Assembly (NCBI GenBank): GCA_964481235.1
Contig: CAYZYH010000004.1
Coordinates: forward strand, 1-64,000
Reading direction: 5' to 3'
Origin: JAUPVL01 sp964481235
Lineage (GTDB): Bacteria; Patescibacteriota; Saccharimonadia; CAILAD01; BJGX01
DNA length: 64,000 nt
Within the stretch, counting starts at the first letter, position 1. Each line of letters opens with the position of its first letter. Both the position numbers and the translations under genes were made by a program. This document shows positions 48,977-58,452 of this stretch, one piece after another. The notes below the pieces were generated by a model that had not been told where the DNA came from, ran no database searches, and worked only from the letters and a program-made list of their open reading frames with translations.

Positions 48977-49549
48977 ATGAGTAATAAAGACAAACAAGCA
49001 GAGTTGCAAGAACTCTCTAATCAAATGCACGCCGCCGAAGATAGTTTGCGGCAAGTAGAGAAGTTACTAAAAAAAATGGGCTTAAGTGGCAAAGATTTAC
49101 CTAAGCCCACCGATAGCGAACCTAAACCACTGGTTAGCGTACCGCTACAAAGTGATCAGTCGACTAGTTCGACCGAACCAAGTGGTAAGATCATAGAAGG
49201 TCATTTCGATGGCCAAAATATGATTGGGCCCGATGGTAAGACATATCCTGTACCTGCCAACTACGCCAGTAAATCCAAACTAGTTGAAGGTGACACCCTA
49301 AAGCTGACTATTGCTGCAGATGGGTCTTTTATTTATAAACAAATTGGCCCAATAGAGCGCAAAAAACTTATTGCCAAACTTGGTCTTGAAAACGGTCAAT
49401 ATATTGCCCAAGTAGGTGATAACCATTTTCGTGTATTATATGCCAGCGTTACATATTTCAAAGCTCAACCAGGTGATGAAGTTACAGTAGTTATACCTGC
49501 CCATGGCGAAGCTAATTGGGCGGCCATTGAAGCAGTTATTGGTGCTTAA
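48977..49549 (+). CDS. Hypothetical protein: coiled-coil plus beta-rich domain
   Basis: A 190-residue soluble protein. Residues 1-40 form a helix or coiled-coil, 41-65 a linker rich in Pro and Ser, and 66-190 a beta-rich domain (GHFDGQNMIGPDGKTYPVPANYASK, then EGDTLKLTIAADGSFIYKQI). I recall similar proteins in other CPR genomes but know no function. GAGGTAAT precedes the ATG. Confidence 0.65.
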   Translation: MSNKDKQAELQELSNQMHAAEDSLRQVEKLLKKMGLSGKDLPKPTDSEPKPLVSVPLQSDQSTSSTEPSGKIIEGHFDGQNMIGPDGKTYPVPANYASKSKLVEGDTLKLTIAADGSFIYKQIGPIERKKLIAKLGLENGQYIAQVGDNHFRVLYASVTYFKAQPGDEVTVVIPAHGEANWAAIEAVIGA

Positions 49550-49596
49550 TATAGAGTTATAATAGCCAAACAAAATCTACAGCCAAAGTATTGGTG

Positions 49597-49602
49597 TATA
49601 AT
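49597..49602 (+). promoter_or_regulatory. -10 box of dnaX
   Basis: TATAAT, placing the start site near 49609. With the GTG start at 49633 the leader is about 24 nt and includes GGAGG. Confidence 0.5.
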
Positions 49603-49632
49603 AAGTGTTAAGTAATGGAGGATGAAACAAGG

Positions 49633-51072
49633 GTGTCTCGTTTGGCGCTATATCGTAAATATCGTTCGGCCGATCTTTCTGATGTGGTTGGTCAAGAACA
49701 CATTACCAAAACTTTAGACCAAAGTCTAAAAAGTGGACAGATTTCGCATGCTTACTTATTTACCGGCCCACGAGGTGTAGGCAAAACCAGTGTTGCGCGC
49801 ATATTGGCCAAAAGAGTGAATAATTTAGGTTCTACTGAAGATACTGCACTCCAACTCGATATTATAGAGATAGACGCTGCTAGTAATAGGGGTATTGATG
49901 AGATTCGTTCGCTACGTGAAAAAATTAATTCAAGCCCAACCAACTTAGAATATAAAGTATATATTATAGACGAGGCTCACATGCTCACTCGCGAAGCCTT
50001 TAACGCCTTATTAAAAACCCTTGAAGAACCACCCCCGCATGTATTGTTTATCTTGGCAACTACTGAGGCACACAAGTTGCCAGATACCATTATTTCTAGA
50101 ACACAAAGGTATGACTTTAGGCCATTTTCTGAAGAGACTATCACTAGACACCTAGGCGTAATAGCTAAATCAGAAAAAATCGATATTACCAAAGATGGTT
50201 TACAAACCATCGCCGAGCTAAGTGATGGTGGAATGAGAGACGCAATCAGTTTGTTAGATCAGTTGTCGGTTTTTAACGAAAAAATCGATGCAAACTTTGT
50301 TAGTCAACGAATGGGGTTGGCTAACTCAAAACAAATCAAGACACTACTTGATGCTGCTTACCAAAACGACACCCAAACTGCTTTAGATGTTTTAACCAAC
50401 CAGATGGCAAATGGAGTAGAGCCACAGGCCTTCAATAATCAGATCCAAAGATCTTTGCGTGACCTGTTGATAAATACAGAAAAAAATAGCGAATACAACC
50501 AAAGTTTTATTCTTAGAGCACTAGACTTGCTTACTACGGCCGAACAACAATTTAAAATAATCTCGCATAGGAGTTTGCCTTTAGAGATAGCGATTGTAAA
50601 ACTTAGTACAAACACACCTATGCCTCAACCCAGTCAAGAACTAAAACCTAACACCCAAAACATTGCCGATAAACATCCAAAGCTAGATAATAGCACACCA
50701 GAACCTAAAACCAACAAATTATCAGATACAACCCAAAAGATTAATAATGTAGACCTAACTAGTCGTTGCGCAAAGGGTTTGAGTATAATAAAAGAGCACA
50801 ACAACTCGTTGTACGCCTTACTAAGATCCGGCAATGCCCATATTAAAGACAACAGTTTAATTGTAGATTGTAGATTTAACTTTCACAAAGAACGTATAGA
50901 GGAACATCGAAATCGTGAAATGATTGAAAAAGTTATGAGTCGAGTTTGTGACCAGAATATTAGCTTGGTCTGTCGGCTCAACCAAACCAAGGTAAAAGAA
51001 CCGATTAAAGAAGATAATGAATTGGTGAGCTCGGCTATGGCTATACTAGGTGGGGAGTTGGTAGATGGCTAA
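49633..51072 (+). CDS. dnaX: DNA polymerase III gamma/tau subunit (clamp loader)
   Basis: About 479 residues. RLALYRKYRSADLSDVVGQEHI is the family N-terminus, Walker A is GPRGVGKTSVARI, Walker B DEAHML, and the SRC motif is ISRTQRYDF. The usual four-Cys zinc module between Walker A and B is missing. The GTG at 49633 was chosen because the family begins here and GGAGG lies 11 nt upstream; an in-frame ATG is at 49615. It overlaps dnaB by 8 nt. Confidence 0.93.
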   Translation: MSRLALYRKYRSADLSDVVGQEHITKTLDQSLKSGQISHAYLFTGPRGVGKTSVARILAKRVNNLGSTEDTALQLDIIEIDAASNRGIDEIRSLREKINSSPTNLEYKVYIIDEAHMLTREAFNALLKTLEEPPPHVLFILATTEAHKLPDTIISRTQRYDFRPFSEETITRHLGVIAKSEKIDITKDGLQTIAELSDGGMRDAISLLDQLSVFNEKIDANFVSQRMGLANSKQIKTLLDAAYQNDTQTALDVLTNQMANGVEPQAFNNQIQRSLRDLLINTEKNSEYNQSFILRALDLLTTAEQQFKIISHRSLPLEIAIVKLSTNTPMPQPSQELKPNTQNIADKHPKLDNSTPEPKTNKLSDTTQKINNVDLTSRCAKGLSIIKEHNNSLYALLRSGNAHIKDNSLIVDCRFNFHKERIEEHRNREMIEKVMSRVCDQNISLVCRLNQTKVKEPIKEDNELVSSAMAILGGELVDG

Positions 51073-52450
51073 TACACAAAAAAACAATCTATCATCAACC
51101 AATAATCATAGCAAAAACAACGACTCGTTGGTTTTACCCCCACAGAACCTAGAAGCAGAATCAAGCTTGATAGGATCACTACTTATTGATAAAGATGCAA
51201 TTATTAAGGTGGCCGACATTGTTGGAGCCGATGATTTTTATGTATCTAAAAATAGCATCATATTTGAAGAAATATTAGGGCTATTTGAGCGTAGAGAGCC
51301 TATTGATGTGGTTACACTTGCAAATTCTCTAGACAAGAAAAAGCAACTAAAAAACGTTGGTGGAGCTACTTATTTAACCGAGTTAGTAAATAGCGTGCCA
51401 TCAAGTTCTCACGTTCAGCAGTATGCTAGAATCGTTGCAGAAAAAGCTACTTTGCGACGTTTGATTTCTGCAGCTAGCACAATTAATTCTATGGCATATG
51501 GTGAAGATGAGGCATTAGATTCTGTTCTGGACGAAGCAGAACAAACTCTTTTTTCTGTATCTCAAAAACACCTTAAGAAAAACTTCACCCCAATTTCTGA
51601 AATTCTTACTGAGAGCTTTGAGCGTTTAGATGATCTTCACAAAGATAAGACCACTTTACGTGGTATACCAACCGGCTATCGAGCATTAGATAATTTAACG
51701 GCTGGCCTACAAAATTCTGATTTAATCATACTTGCCGCCAGACCAAGTATGGGTAAGACCAGTTTGGCTCTAAATATTGCTCAACATGTAGCTGCAAGAG
51801 AGGGTATTCCGGTGGGTATTTTTAGCCTAGAAATGAGCAAAGAACAGCTTATTGATAGGCTGTTGAGTTCGGAGGCCGGAATTGATAGCTGGAAGCTAAG
51901 AACTGGCAATCTTGAGGATAGCGACTTTGAAAAAATCAATAAAGCCATGGGCGTATTATCTGAAGCCCCGCTCTATATTGACGATTCAGCTATGAGTAAT
52001 GTAATGGAGATGCGCACTAAAGCTCGTCGTTTGCAGTCTGAGAATGACCTAGGTCTAATTGTAATAGATTATCTTCAACTAATGAGTGGACGTAATAGCA
52101 GTAGCGAGAATCGGGTGCAAGAAATATCTGAAATTTCTCGTGGCTTAAAGGGGCTGGCTAGAGAACTAAATGTGCCAGTAATAGCTTTGTCTCAGCTTTC
52201 TAGGAGTGTAGAAATGCGCTCACCCAAAATTCCTCAGCTATCTGACCTTAGAGAGTCTGGTAGTATCGAACAAGACGCTGATGTTGTAATGTTTATATAT
52301 CGTGAAGATTATTACGAGAAAGAGAGTGAGAAGAAAAACATTGCCGAAATATTAGTCCGCAAACATCGTAATGGTCCTACCGGCGAAGTAGAATTATACT
52401 TTCAACCTGAACAGATGTTGTTTCGTAGCGTTGATAAGGTACATCAGTAA
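51065..52450 (+). CDS. dnaB: Replicative DNA helicase DnaB
   Basis: A 461-residue helicase. The N-terminal domain starts LPPQNLEAESSLIGSLL, and the RecA-like domain has Walker A AARPSMGKTSLALNIA, Walker B LIVIDYLQLM and SIEQDADVVMFIYR. The extein junctions are intact, with no intein. It is coupled to dnaX, a useful pairing of replisome genes. Confidence 0.96.
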   Translation: MANTQKNNLSSTNNHSKNNDSLVLPPQNLEAESSLIGSLLIDKDAIIKVADIVGADDFYVSKNSIIFEEILGLFERREPIDVVTLANSLDKKKQLKNVGGATYLTELVNSVPSSSHVQQYARIVAEKATLRRLISAASTINSMAYGEDEALDSVLDEAEQTLFSVSQKHLKKNFTPISEILTESFERLDDLHKDKTTLRGIPTGYRALDNLTAGLQNSDLIILAARPSMGKTSLALNIAQHVAAREGIPVGIFSLEMSKEQLIDRLLSSEAGIDSWKLRTGNLEDSDFEKINKAMGVLSEAPLYIDDSAMSNVMEMRTKARRLQSENDLGLIVIDYLQLMSGRNSSSENRVQEISEISRGLKGLARELNVPVIALSQLSRSVEMRSPKIPQLSDLRESGSIEQDADVVMFIYREDYYEKESEKKNIAEILVRKHRNGPTGEVELYFQPEQMLFRSVDKVHQ

Positions 52451-52501
52451 CCAAAAAGCTTTTTTAGTTGCTAACACTACGTTATAATTAGCATAGCCAT
52501 T

Positions 52502-53029
52502 ATGAAAAAAAATAAACAACCCGCTGTAGATGTCAAAAGAGTTGGTCGGTTTGGACTAGTTGGCATACTAAATACATTTGTAGATTTTGTAATTCTAAAC
52601 GTTTTGGTAGTAACAATTTTGCCTAAAAGCAGTGTCTTGTTTACTATCACAATATTTGGCACCTCTATAGCTATTACCGGTATAATTGTTGCTGGCTTAA
52701 TATCTGGAACTGCTGCTATGATTAACAGTTACATATTTAATATGCGTTTCACCTTTAGAAAAAGACATATTGATTCAAAACATACATTCTATTTCTTTGC
52801 CATTACTATATTTGGGCTATATGTTATTAGACCCGTAATTTTAAAAGTAATGACCGATATTTGGATATGGCCAGCCGATATTGCATACGCCATAACCTCT
52901 GGATTGAGATTACCACTTAGTCGTGATTTCGACGAAAGAAATCTAGCTCTTATGGTCGCTATCATGATTATTCTTGTTTATAATTATCTAATGTATAAGC
53001 ATTTTGTATTTAATAATGAAAAAAAGTAA
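52502..53029 (+). CDS. GtrA-like polyprenyl-sugar flippase candidate
   Basis: A 175-residue protein with four membrane helices and the GtrA start RFGLVGILNTFVDFVILN. GtrA proteins are thought to flip polyprenyl-phosphate sugars. It overlaps the next gene by 14 nt and lies in a cluster with two GT-C proteins and a GT2, fitting surface glycan synthesis. Confidence 0.75.
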   Translation: MKKNKQPAVDVKRVGRFGLVGILNTFVDFVILNVLVVTILPKSSVLFTITIFGTSIAITGIIVAGLISGTAAMINSYIFNMRFTFRKRHIDSKHTFYFFAITIFGLYVIRPVILKVMTDIWIWPADIAYAITSGLRLPLSRDFDERNLALMVAIMIILVYNYLMYKHFVFNNEKK

Positions 53030-54587
53030 TTCAAAATTTTTAAACTTTATCCAAAAACACCAAGGATTATTAATACTGTTGGGTGTATTGGTGCTAGCTA
53101 CAGCCTTTAGGTTATATCAGCTCAATAGTTTACCGCCCGGTTTACATCCAGACGAAGCGGCTAATGGTTTAGATATTGTACAGCGTATTTATAACCATGA
53201 CTGGAGAATAATTTATAACACCAATGGGCCAAGAGAAGCACTGTTTTTCTATTTCCAAGCTTTGTTTGTGCTTTTACTTGGCAACACCATACTTGCTTTG
53301 CGACTTGCACCAGCACTATTTGGAATTATTACGGTCTTCGTTGTTTACCTATACACCAAAGACTGGTTTGGACGCCGAACAGCACTACTTGCAGCCTTTT
53401 TAATAGCTGTTAACCCTTGGGTGAATACTGTTAGTCGTGATGGTTTTAGGGCTAGTATGGTACCACTAATGATAGCATTAGTAGCTTTTTTTGGTGGCAG
53501 AGCATTCAAAACCAATAAAACACGCTACTTTGTACTGGCTGGGCTAGTATTTGGCTTAGGGTTCTATACTTACACCGCCTTTACTATGTTTAGCTTGGTG
53601 GTTGTTGGAGGACTAATATATTTAGGATTATTTAGACGAGACTGGCTTGCAAAAAATATTAAGAACATATTTATTGGGGGAGCGGTATTTCTAGTTACGC
53701 TTACACCTCTAGCATTAACTATCATAAAAAATCCTGCTGATTCTACAGCTCGGGCAGGTGGTACAAGTTTTCTCAATAAAGACCTCAATAATGGCAAGCC
53801 TGTGCTGGCCTTACTAGAGAGCACTGGAAAAACCCTACTACAGTTCAATTATCAAGGAGACCAGAATAGTCGCCACAACCTTCCTGGTGAACCATTAGTA
53901 AATACTTTTGTAGGTATCATGCTTGTACTAGGTCTTTTGGTAGCCTTTAGTAGGATAGGACGAGTAAAGTATGCTGCCATTTTGGCGATGTTCTTTGTAA
54001 TGATGCTACCTGCGATACTGACTGCCGAGGGTCTACCACATGCACTTCGTAGTATTGGTACCGCAGCTAGTGTATTTACTATTGCCGCTATTGGTATAGA
54101 TTATTTATTAACTCGTTGGTACAAGACCTTCCCCGTAAACGGGCCAGCAAGAACCACAGGGGTTATTAGTATTAGTATCTTATTGGCTTTAACGGCTATT
54201 GTTGGCTGGCGTCAATATTTTGTAGCCTGGGCGCAAGATCCCCAGACTTATTCGGCTTATAGTGAAAATATGGTAGCAATTGGTAACTTTCTTAACTCCG
54301 GCTCAAGCAAGCAAAATGATGGCAACTATATTATTGCTGGCGGTTACGAGACTATGCCAACCCAATATTTAACCACTAATAAATCTCGATACACATTACT
54401 TAGCTTGACCGACCTGCAAAACCAACCTATCTTAAACCAAAGCCTACTTTACGTTTTCCCAAGTAGCAGTGACAGCCAGAAGATTATTCAGGTATTACAA
54501 GCTAAATATCCGTCTGGTCAACTAAATTCGCACTATTCAAGCTTTGACAATCAACTATTATTTTATTCATTCAGAGTAAGTCAATGA
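53016..54587 (+). CDS. GT-C family (GT39/ArnT-like) membrane glycosyltransferase
   Basis: About 523 residues with many membrane helices. The first outside loop carries LPPGLHPDEAANGLDIVQRI, the Asp-Glu pair being the GT-C metal/catalytic motif. Such enzymes move sugars from polyprenyl phosphate to proteins or lipids outside the membrane. The ATG at 53016 was chosen over a TTG at 53004. It overlaps the GT2 gene by 4 nt. Confidence 0.75.
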   Translation: MKKSNSKFLNFIQKHQGLLILLGVLVLATAFRLYQLNSLPPGLHPDEAANGLDIVQRIYNHDWRIIYNTNGPREALFFYFQALFVLLLGNTILALRLAPALFGIITVFVVYLYTKDWFGRRTALLAAFLIAVNPWVNTVSRDGFRASMVPLMIALVAFFGGRAFKTNKTRYFVLAGLVFGLGFYTYTAFTMFSLVVVGGLIYLGLFRRDWLAKNIKNIFIGGAVFLVTLTPLALTIIKNPADSTARAGGTSFLNKDLNNGKPVLALLESTGKTLLQFNYQGDQNSRHNLPGEPLVNTFVGIMLVLGLLVAFSRIGRVKYAAILAMFFVMMLPAILTAEGLPHALRSIGTAASVFTIAAIGIDYLLTRWYKTFPVNGPARTTGVISISILLALTAIVGWRQYFVAWAQDPQTYSAYSENMVAIGNFLNSGSSKQNDGNYIIAGGYETMPTQYLTTNKSRYTLLSLTDLQNQPILNQSLLYVFPSSSDSQKIIQVLQAKYPSGQLNSHYSSFDNQLLFYSFRVSQ

Positions 54588-55357
54588 CTAAACATGATAG
54601 CTCAAAACCAATAGATTTAAGTATTATTATTCCTACATACAAAGAGGCGTTTAGAATTGGCGATACAATGTCTCAGATAGCTCACTATTTTGCCTCTAAA
54701 AAACAAAGTGTAGAACTAATAGTGGTTGACGCTCAAAGCCCCGACGGTACAGCTGAAGCAGCTAAAAAGCAGGCCAAGTTGTTTGATAATTTTCAACTTA
54801 TTGATGCTGGCCCAAAACCACCCAAAAAGGCTTTAAAAGGTAAGCAAGTAAAACTAGGTATGTTGGCAGCCAAAGGTAAGTATCTGGTTTTTATGGATGC
54901 CGATCTAGCAACTCCGCTCAAGTATTTAAGTGATGTTGAAAAACTGGCCCAAAAAAATAGCCCGGTAGGTATCTGCGTGCGCAACCTTCAAAAAAGCCAT
55001 ACAGGTTTGCGAAAGTTTATATCGGGTAGCGCAAACTTTTTAGTACAAATGGTTCTATTACCAGGAATAAAAGACACTCAGTGTGGCTTTAAGGCTTTTA
55101 GCTCTGATGCAGCCAAAGAAATATTTACTCGTCAAACAGTAGTAGGCTGGGGCTTTGATATGGAGATATTAGCGATAGCTAGACAATTGGGCTATCAAAT
55201 AGAGACTATTGATGTACCCGACTGGCGTGATATTAAAGAGGGTAGTAAGGTGTCTACCTCAAAATTCTCGGCGGCAAAAGCAGCTCTACAAACATTTCCT
55301 GACTTAGTACATATTAAGTGGGGCCTGATTAGCGGTAGATATAAAAAGGCCAGGTAA
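54584..55357 (+). CDS. GT2 glycosyltransferase (DPM1/polyprenyl-phosphate sugar type)
   Basis: A 257-residue enzyme: DLSIIIPTYKEAFRIGDT at the start, metal motif MDADLATPL, and VVGWGFDMEILAIARQ near 188. This is the dolichyl-phosphate mannose synthase-like layout, without C-terminal membrane helices. It would charge a polyprenyl phosphate with sugar for the neighbouring GT-C enzymes. Confidence 0.8.
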   Translation: MTKHDSSKPIDLSIIIPTYKEAFRIGDTMSQIAHYFASKKQSVELIVVDAQSPDGTAEAAKKQAKLFDNFQLIDAGPKPPKKALKGKQVKLGMLAAKGKYLVFMDADLATPLKYLSDVEKLAQKNSPVGICVRNLQKSHTGLRKFISGSANFLVQMVLLPGIKDTQCGFKAFSSDAAKEIFTRQTVVGWGFDMEILAIARQLGYQIETIDVPDWRDIKEGSKVSTSKFSAAKAALQTFPDLVHIKWGLISGRYKKAR

Positions 55358-56838
55358 TGAGCGCTACTCACAAATACTTATCACATAGTAAAAACTTTAA
55401 TATTGCTATGGTAGTTCTTGCTACAGTGGTGGCTACCGGCTTAAGGCTTTTGTATGTTACTAAATCAAGTATTTGGCACGACGAAGGCTTTTCAATATTA
55501 CTGGCACGACGTACGCCCGATCTCATTTGGTCTGGTTCGGCGCGAGATGTACACCCACCCCTATATTACGAATTACTACATATCTGGATGAAGTATTTTG
55601 GTGATAGCGTCTTTACCATTAGAAGTCTAAGTGTAGTTGTTGGCATATTGCTAGTGCCGTTAGGTTATTTATTTGTAAAAAAGGTAGCAAATAATAGAGC
55701 AGCAATAATAACGGCATTTTTACTGGCCTGTGCACCATTTTTAATACGTTACTCCCAAGAAGCCAGAATGTACGGGCTACTAAGCCTTTTTACTCTACTG
55801 GCCGTTTATGCTGCCACCTATATTGCCGAAAAACCAAAGAATTTTTGGCCATATATACTGTATTGTTTGGCAATTACTGCGGGTATGTATACCCATTACT
55901 TTACAGCACTTGCAATCATGTCTATATGGTTATATTTTGTGGTTTTACAGCCAATCAAAAAAATTAGATTCGGCAAATCTATTGTTGTATCGGCTCGGTG
56001 GTGGCTAGCAAATGCAGTAGCATTAATACTGTTTATACCCTGGCTACCAAATATGATTGCGCAGTTGCGTAGAGGCCAGGGCTTAAGTTGGTTACCAAAA
56101 ACCACCATCATGACCTATCACGACACCATATGGCAATTTTTTACCTTTACAGATGCACACAAAATTTTTTATCTCATATACTTGTTGGTACCAATTATTA
56201 TTCTTATTGCTTCTATCTACTTAATTTACACCGACAAATCAGCTCAAAAGTACTCTAGGTTAGTAGTAAGTTTTGGAATATTACCAATCTTGGTTGGTCT
56301 TTTAGTGTCTATTCAGAAGCCAATTTTTCACGAAAGATACTTTGTTTTTGCCGCAGTCGCAATTTATATAATAGTGGCAATGGCAATAGATCGATTTTCG
56401 CAAAAAAGAATTTGGTTATTAGGTATTCTTTTAACATTGGTAGTGGGTACCGAACTCATTGGAGTGCGCAACGTATATGCACAATCGGGTCATAAAATAG
56501 GCGAAGTAGTTGGTCAAATAAATAACCAATATCAAATAGGTGATAAGATAGTTGCCGCCGAACTATACGTATATTTTGATAGTAGTTACTACAACACTAC
56601 CGCACAACCAATTAAAATATACACAGCAAATAGTAATTTAAACGGTTATGGCGAATCTGGGCTATTATATGATCAAAATGTTTATATTGATTCTTACAAT
56701 AACATACCAAAGGGTAGAGTCTGGATTGTTGGCAAGACTGGTGAGCACGATTATTATCGTCAGATTCCATCTACTTGGGTTCTACTAAGTCAGGCAGAGT
56801 CGGGCTATAGCAAAGTTAGGCTGTATCAGGTAAAATAG
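55357..56838 (+). CDS. GT-C family membrane glycosyltransferase
   Basis: A 493-residue multispan protein. SSIWHDEGFSILLARR near residue 37 has the His-Asp-Glu of GT-C enzymes, and VHPPLYYELLHIWMKYFGDS is a typical following block. It is the second such enzyme in the operon. The C-terminal 100 residues form an outside domain. It shares one base with the GT2 gene. Confidence 0.75.
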   Translation: MSATHKYLSHSKNFNIAMVVLATVVATGLRLLYVTKSSIWHDEGFSILLARRTPDLIWSGSARDVHPPLYYELLHIWMKYFGDSVFTIRSLSVVVGILLVPLGYLFVKKVANNRAAIITAFLLACAPFLIRYSQEARMYGLLSLFTLLAVYAATYIAEKPKNFWPYILYCLAITAGMYTHYFTALAIMSIWLYFVVLQPIKKIRFGKSIVVSARWWLANAVALILFIPWLPNMIAQLRRGQGLSWLPKTTIMTYHDTIWQFFTFTDAHKIFYLIYLLVPIIILIASIYLIYTDKSAQKYSRLVVSFGILPILVGLLVSIQKPIFHERYFVFAAVAIYIIVAMAIDRFSQKRIWLLGILLTLVVGTELIGVRNVYAQSGHKIGEVVGQINNQYQIGDKIVAAELYVYFDSSYYNTTAQPIKIYTANSNLNGYGESGLLYDQNVYIDSYNNIPKGRVWIVGKTGEHDYYRQIPSTWVLLSQAESGYSKVRLYQVK

Positions 56839-56883
56839 TAAAGTTATATTAAGCATTTATTTTACTAAAAAGGGAGAACTATT

Positions 56884-57192
56884 ATGGGCATGATGGACAA
56901 AGCAAAGATGGCGCAAAAGGCTCTTAAGCTACAGAAGGAGCTTAAGAGAATGAGAATAGAAGCCGAAGCAGGTGACGGCGACGTAAAAGTAACTGCAAAA
57001 ATGCTAATCTCACAAACTAGCATGAGTGTAGAGTTGCATGAAATAAATATTAAACCTGAAGCTGCAGAAGATATAAACAGGCTAGAGAGATTATTAGTCT
57101 CAGCAATTAACCAAGCCAATAAAGAAATTATGGCTGAAGCCACAAGTAAAATGCAAGAGATCGCTGGTAGCATGAACCTACCGGGGATGTAG
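56884..57192 (+). CDS. YbaB/EbfC nucleoid-associated protein
   Basis: A 102-residue protein with the YbaB pattern: a helical first 30 residues, AEAGDGDVKVTAKM, then EINIKPEAAEDINRLERLL and a second helix. These dimers bind DNA. It precedes recR, the most common partner in bacteria. GGGAG precedes the ATG. Confidence 0.88.
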   Translation: MGMMDKAKMAQKALKLQKELKRMRIEAEAGDGDVKVTAKMLISQTSMSVELHEINIKPEAAEDINRLERLLVSAINQANKEIMAEATSKMQEIAGSMNLPGM

Positions 57193-57230
57193 TGTTGTTA
57201 CCAGATTAATATTAAATTTACTATAGTTAT

Positions 57231-57827
57231 ATGAACGAGATATTGCCCGAGAGTGTCAACAATCTTATTGAAGAGTTTACTAAGTTACCCAGTATAGGTC
57301 ACAAAACAGCTGAAAGGTTGGTGTTTTATTTACTCAAAACAGAAGACAATAAAACTCTTGGTGAAGCGGCGCTTGCCCTCAAGGACGGTATAGTAAAGTG
57401 CGGTACTTGCCAAAACTTTAGTACCAGCTCGACTTGCAAAATTTGCCTAAGCCCCAATAGAAGTAATAGTTCAATTTGTGTAGTATCTCAGCCGCTTGAT
57501 ATTGTTGCAATAGAAAAAACTGGTCTATACAAAGGTAAATATCACGTTCTACATGGAGTTATAAGCCCCATAGACGGTGTTGGGCCAGACGATATTGAGA
57601 TTGCAAGTTTACTAAGTCGTATAGACAAAACTAAGCCAGAAGAAATTATTTTGGCTACCAATCCTAACCTCGAAGGTGAAACTACAGCACTATATATTGT
57701 ACGTCAGCTCAAAGATTCGCCAGTACAAGTTACTAAGTTGGCACACGGCCTGCCAATGGGTGGCGATCTTGAGTACGCCGACCAAATGACCTTAGGTAGA
57801 GCCTTAGACAACCGACGAGCTTTTTAA
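57231..57827 (+). CDS. recR: Recombination protein RecR
   Basis: A 198-residue protein. An HhH motif (LPSIGHKTAERLVFYLL) is followed by the C4 zinc finger (CGTCQNFSTSSTCKIC), then a Toprim domain with VVSQPLDIVAIE and the end TLGRALDNRR. RecR works with RecO and RecF in recombinational repair. TATAGT lies 3 nt before the ATG. Confidence 0.95.
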   Translation: MNEILPESVNNLIEEFTKLPSIGHKTAERLVFYLLKTEDNKTLGEAALALKDGIVKCGTCQNFSTSSTCKICLSPNRSNSSICVVSQPLDIVAIEKTGLYKGKYHVLHGVISPIDGVGPDDIEIASLLSRIDKTKPEEIILATNPNLEGETTALYIVRQLKDSPVQVTKLAHGLPMGGDLEYADQMTLGRALDNRRAF

Positions 57828-57891
57828 ACACCACATTACTAAATACAAATGATAACTTAGTAGTTTTTAAGATTTATAACTATTTATCAGG

Positions 57892-57897
57892 TATAAT
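57892..57897 (+). promoter_or_regulatory. -10 box, predicted leaderless start
   Basis: TATAAT ending 6 nt before the ATG at 57904. Confidence 0.6.
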
Positions 57898-57903
57898 AAG
57901 GTA

Positions 57904-58446
57904 ATGAAGTTTAGAAAAGACATACTTATGATCGACTTTGAAACCACCGATGGTCGTCCGTCTATGGCCAAGCCCATTCAGTTGGCTGCAATATTGTTAG
58001 ACAAAAACACCCTCAAAGAAAAAAAAGAGTTTAGTAGCTACATCAAACAAGACCTCGAGGGAGCCAACCCTCGTTCTAGTGCAGTACACGGTATTACTAA
58101 AGAGATGCTCAAGGATGCACCTAGTCAAGATGAGGTAATGCAGAAATTTCTAGATACTTTTGGTACCGATGTTTACTTGAGCTGTTGGACAACCATGCTA
58201 GATACTAAGATGCTCGAAGATATGATGCAGAGTATTGGCCATGATTTTATGGAGTACGACTATCATATTCTAGACATATGGCCGATTATCTATGTATTTT
58301 TTGTACGTCAAGGCAAGGGTGATATTTATCGCTCAGAACAAACTTTTAGAGAGTTTGGCTTGCCAGCACGTAAATCTCACGATGCCCTAGAAGACTGCCG
58401 ACACACCGCCGAGGTCTTAAGAAAAATAGTATTTGAGACAAAGTAA
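57904..58446 (+). CDS. DEDDh 3'-5' exonuclease (DnaQ-like)
   Basis: A 180-residue protein. MIDFETTDGRPSMAKPIQLAAIL is exonuclease motif I (D and E), SCWTTMLDTKMLEDM is motif II, and KSHDALEDCRHTAEVL is motif III with the H and D. It may proofread for the polymerase or act on RNA; the name of the exact enzyme is uncertain. It is followed by cysS after 6 nt. Confidence 0.82.
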   Translation: MKFRKDILMIDFETTDGRPSMAKPIQLAAILLDKNTLKEKKEFSSYIKQDLEGANPRSSAVHGITKEMLKDAPSQDEVMQKFLDTFGTDVYLSCWTTMLDTKMLEDMMQSIGHDFMEYDYHILDIWPIIYVFFVRQGKGDIYRSEQTFREFGLPARKSHDALEDCRHTAEVLRKIVFETK

Positions 58447-58452
58447 GGGTAT

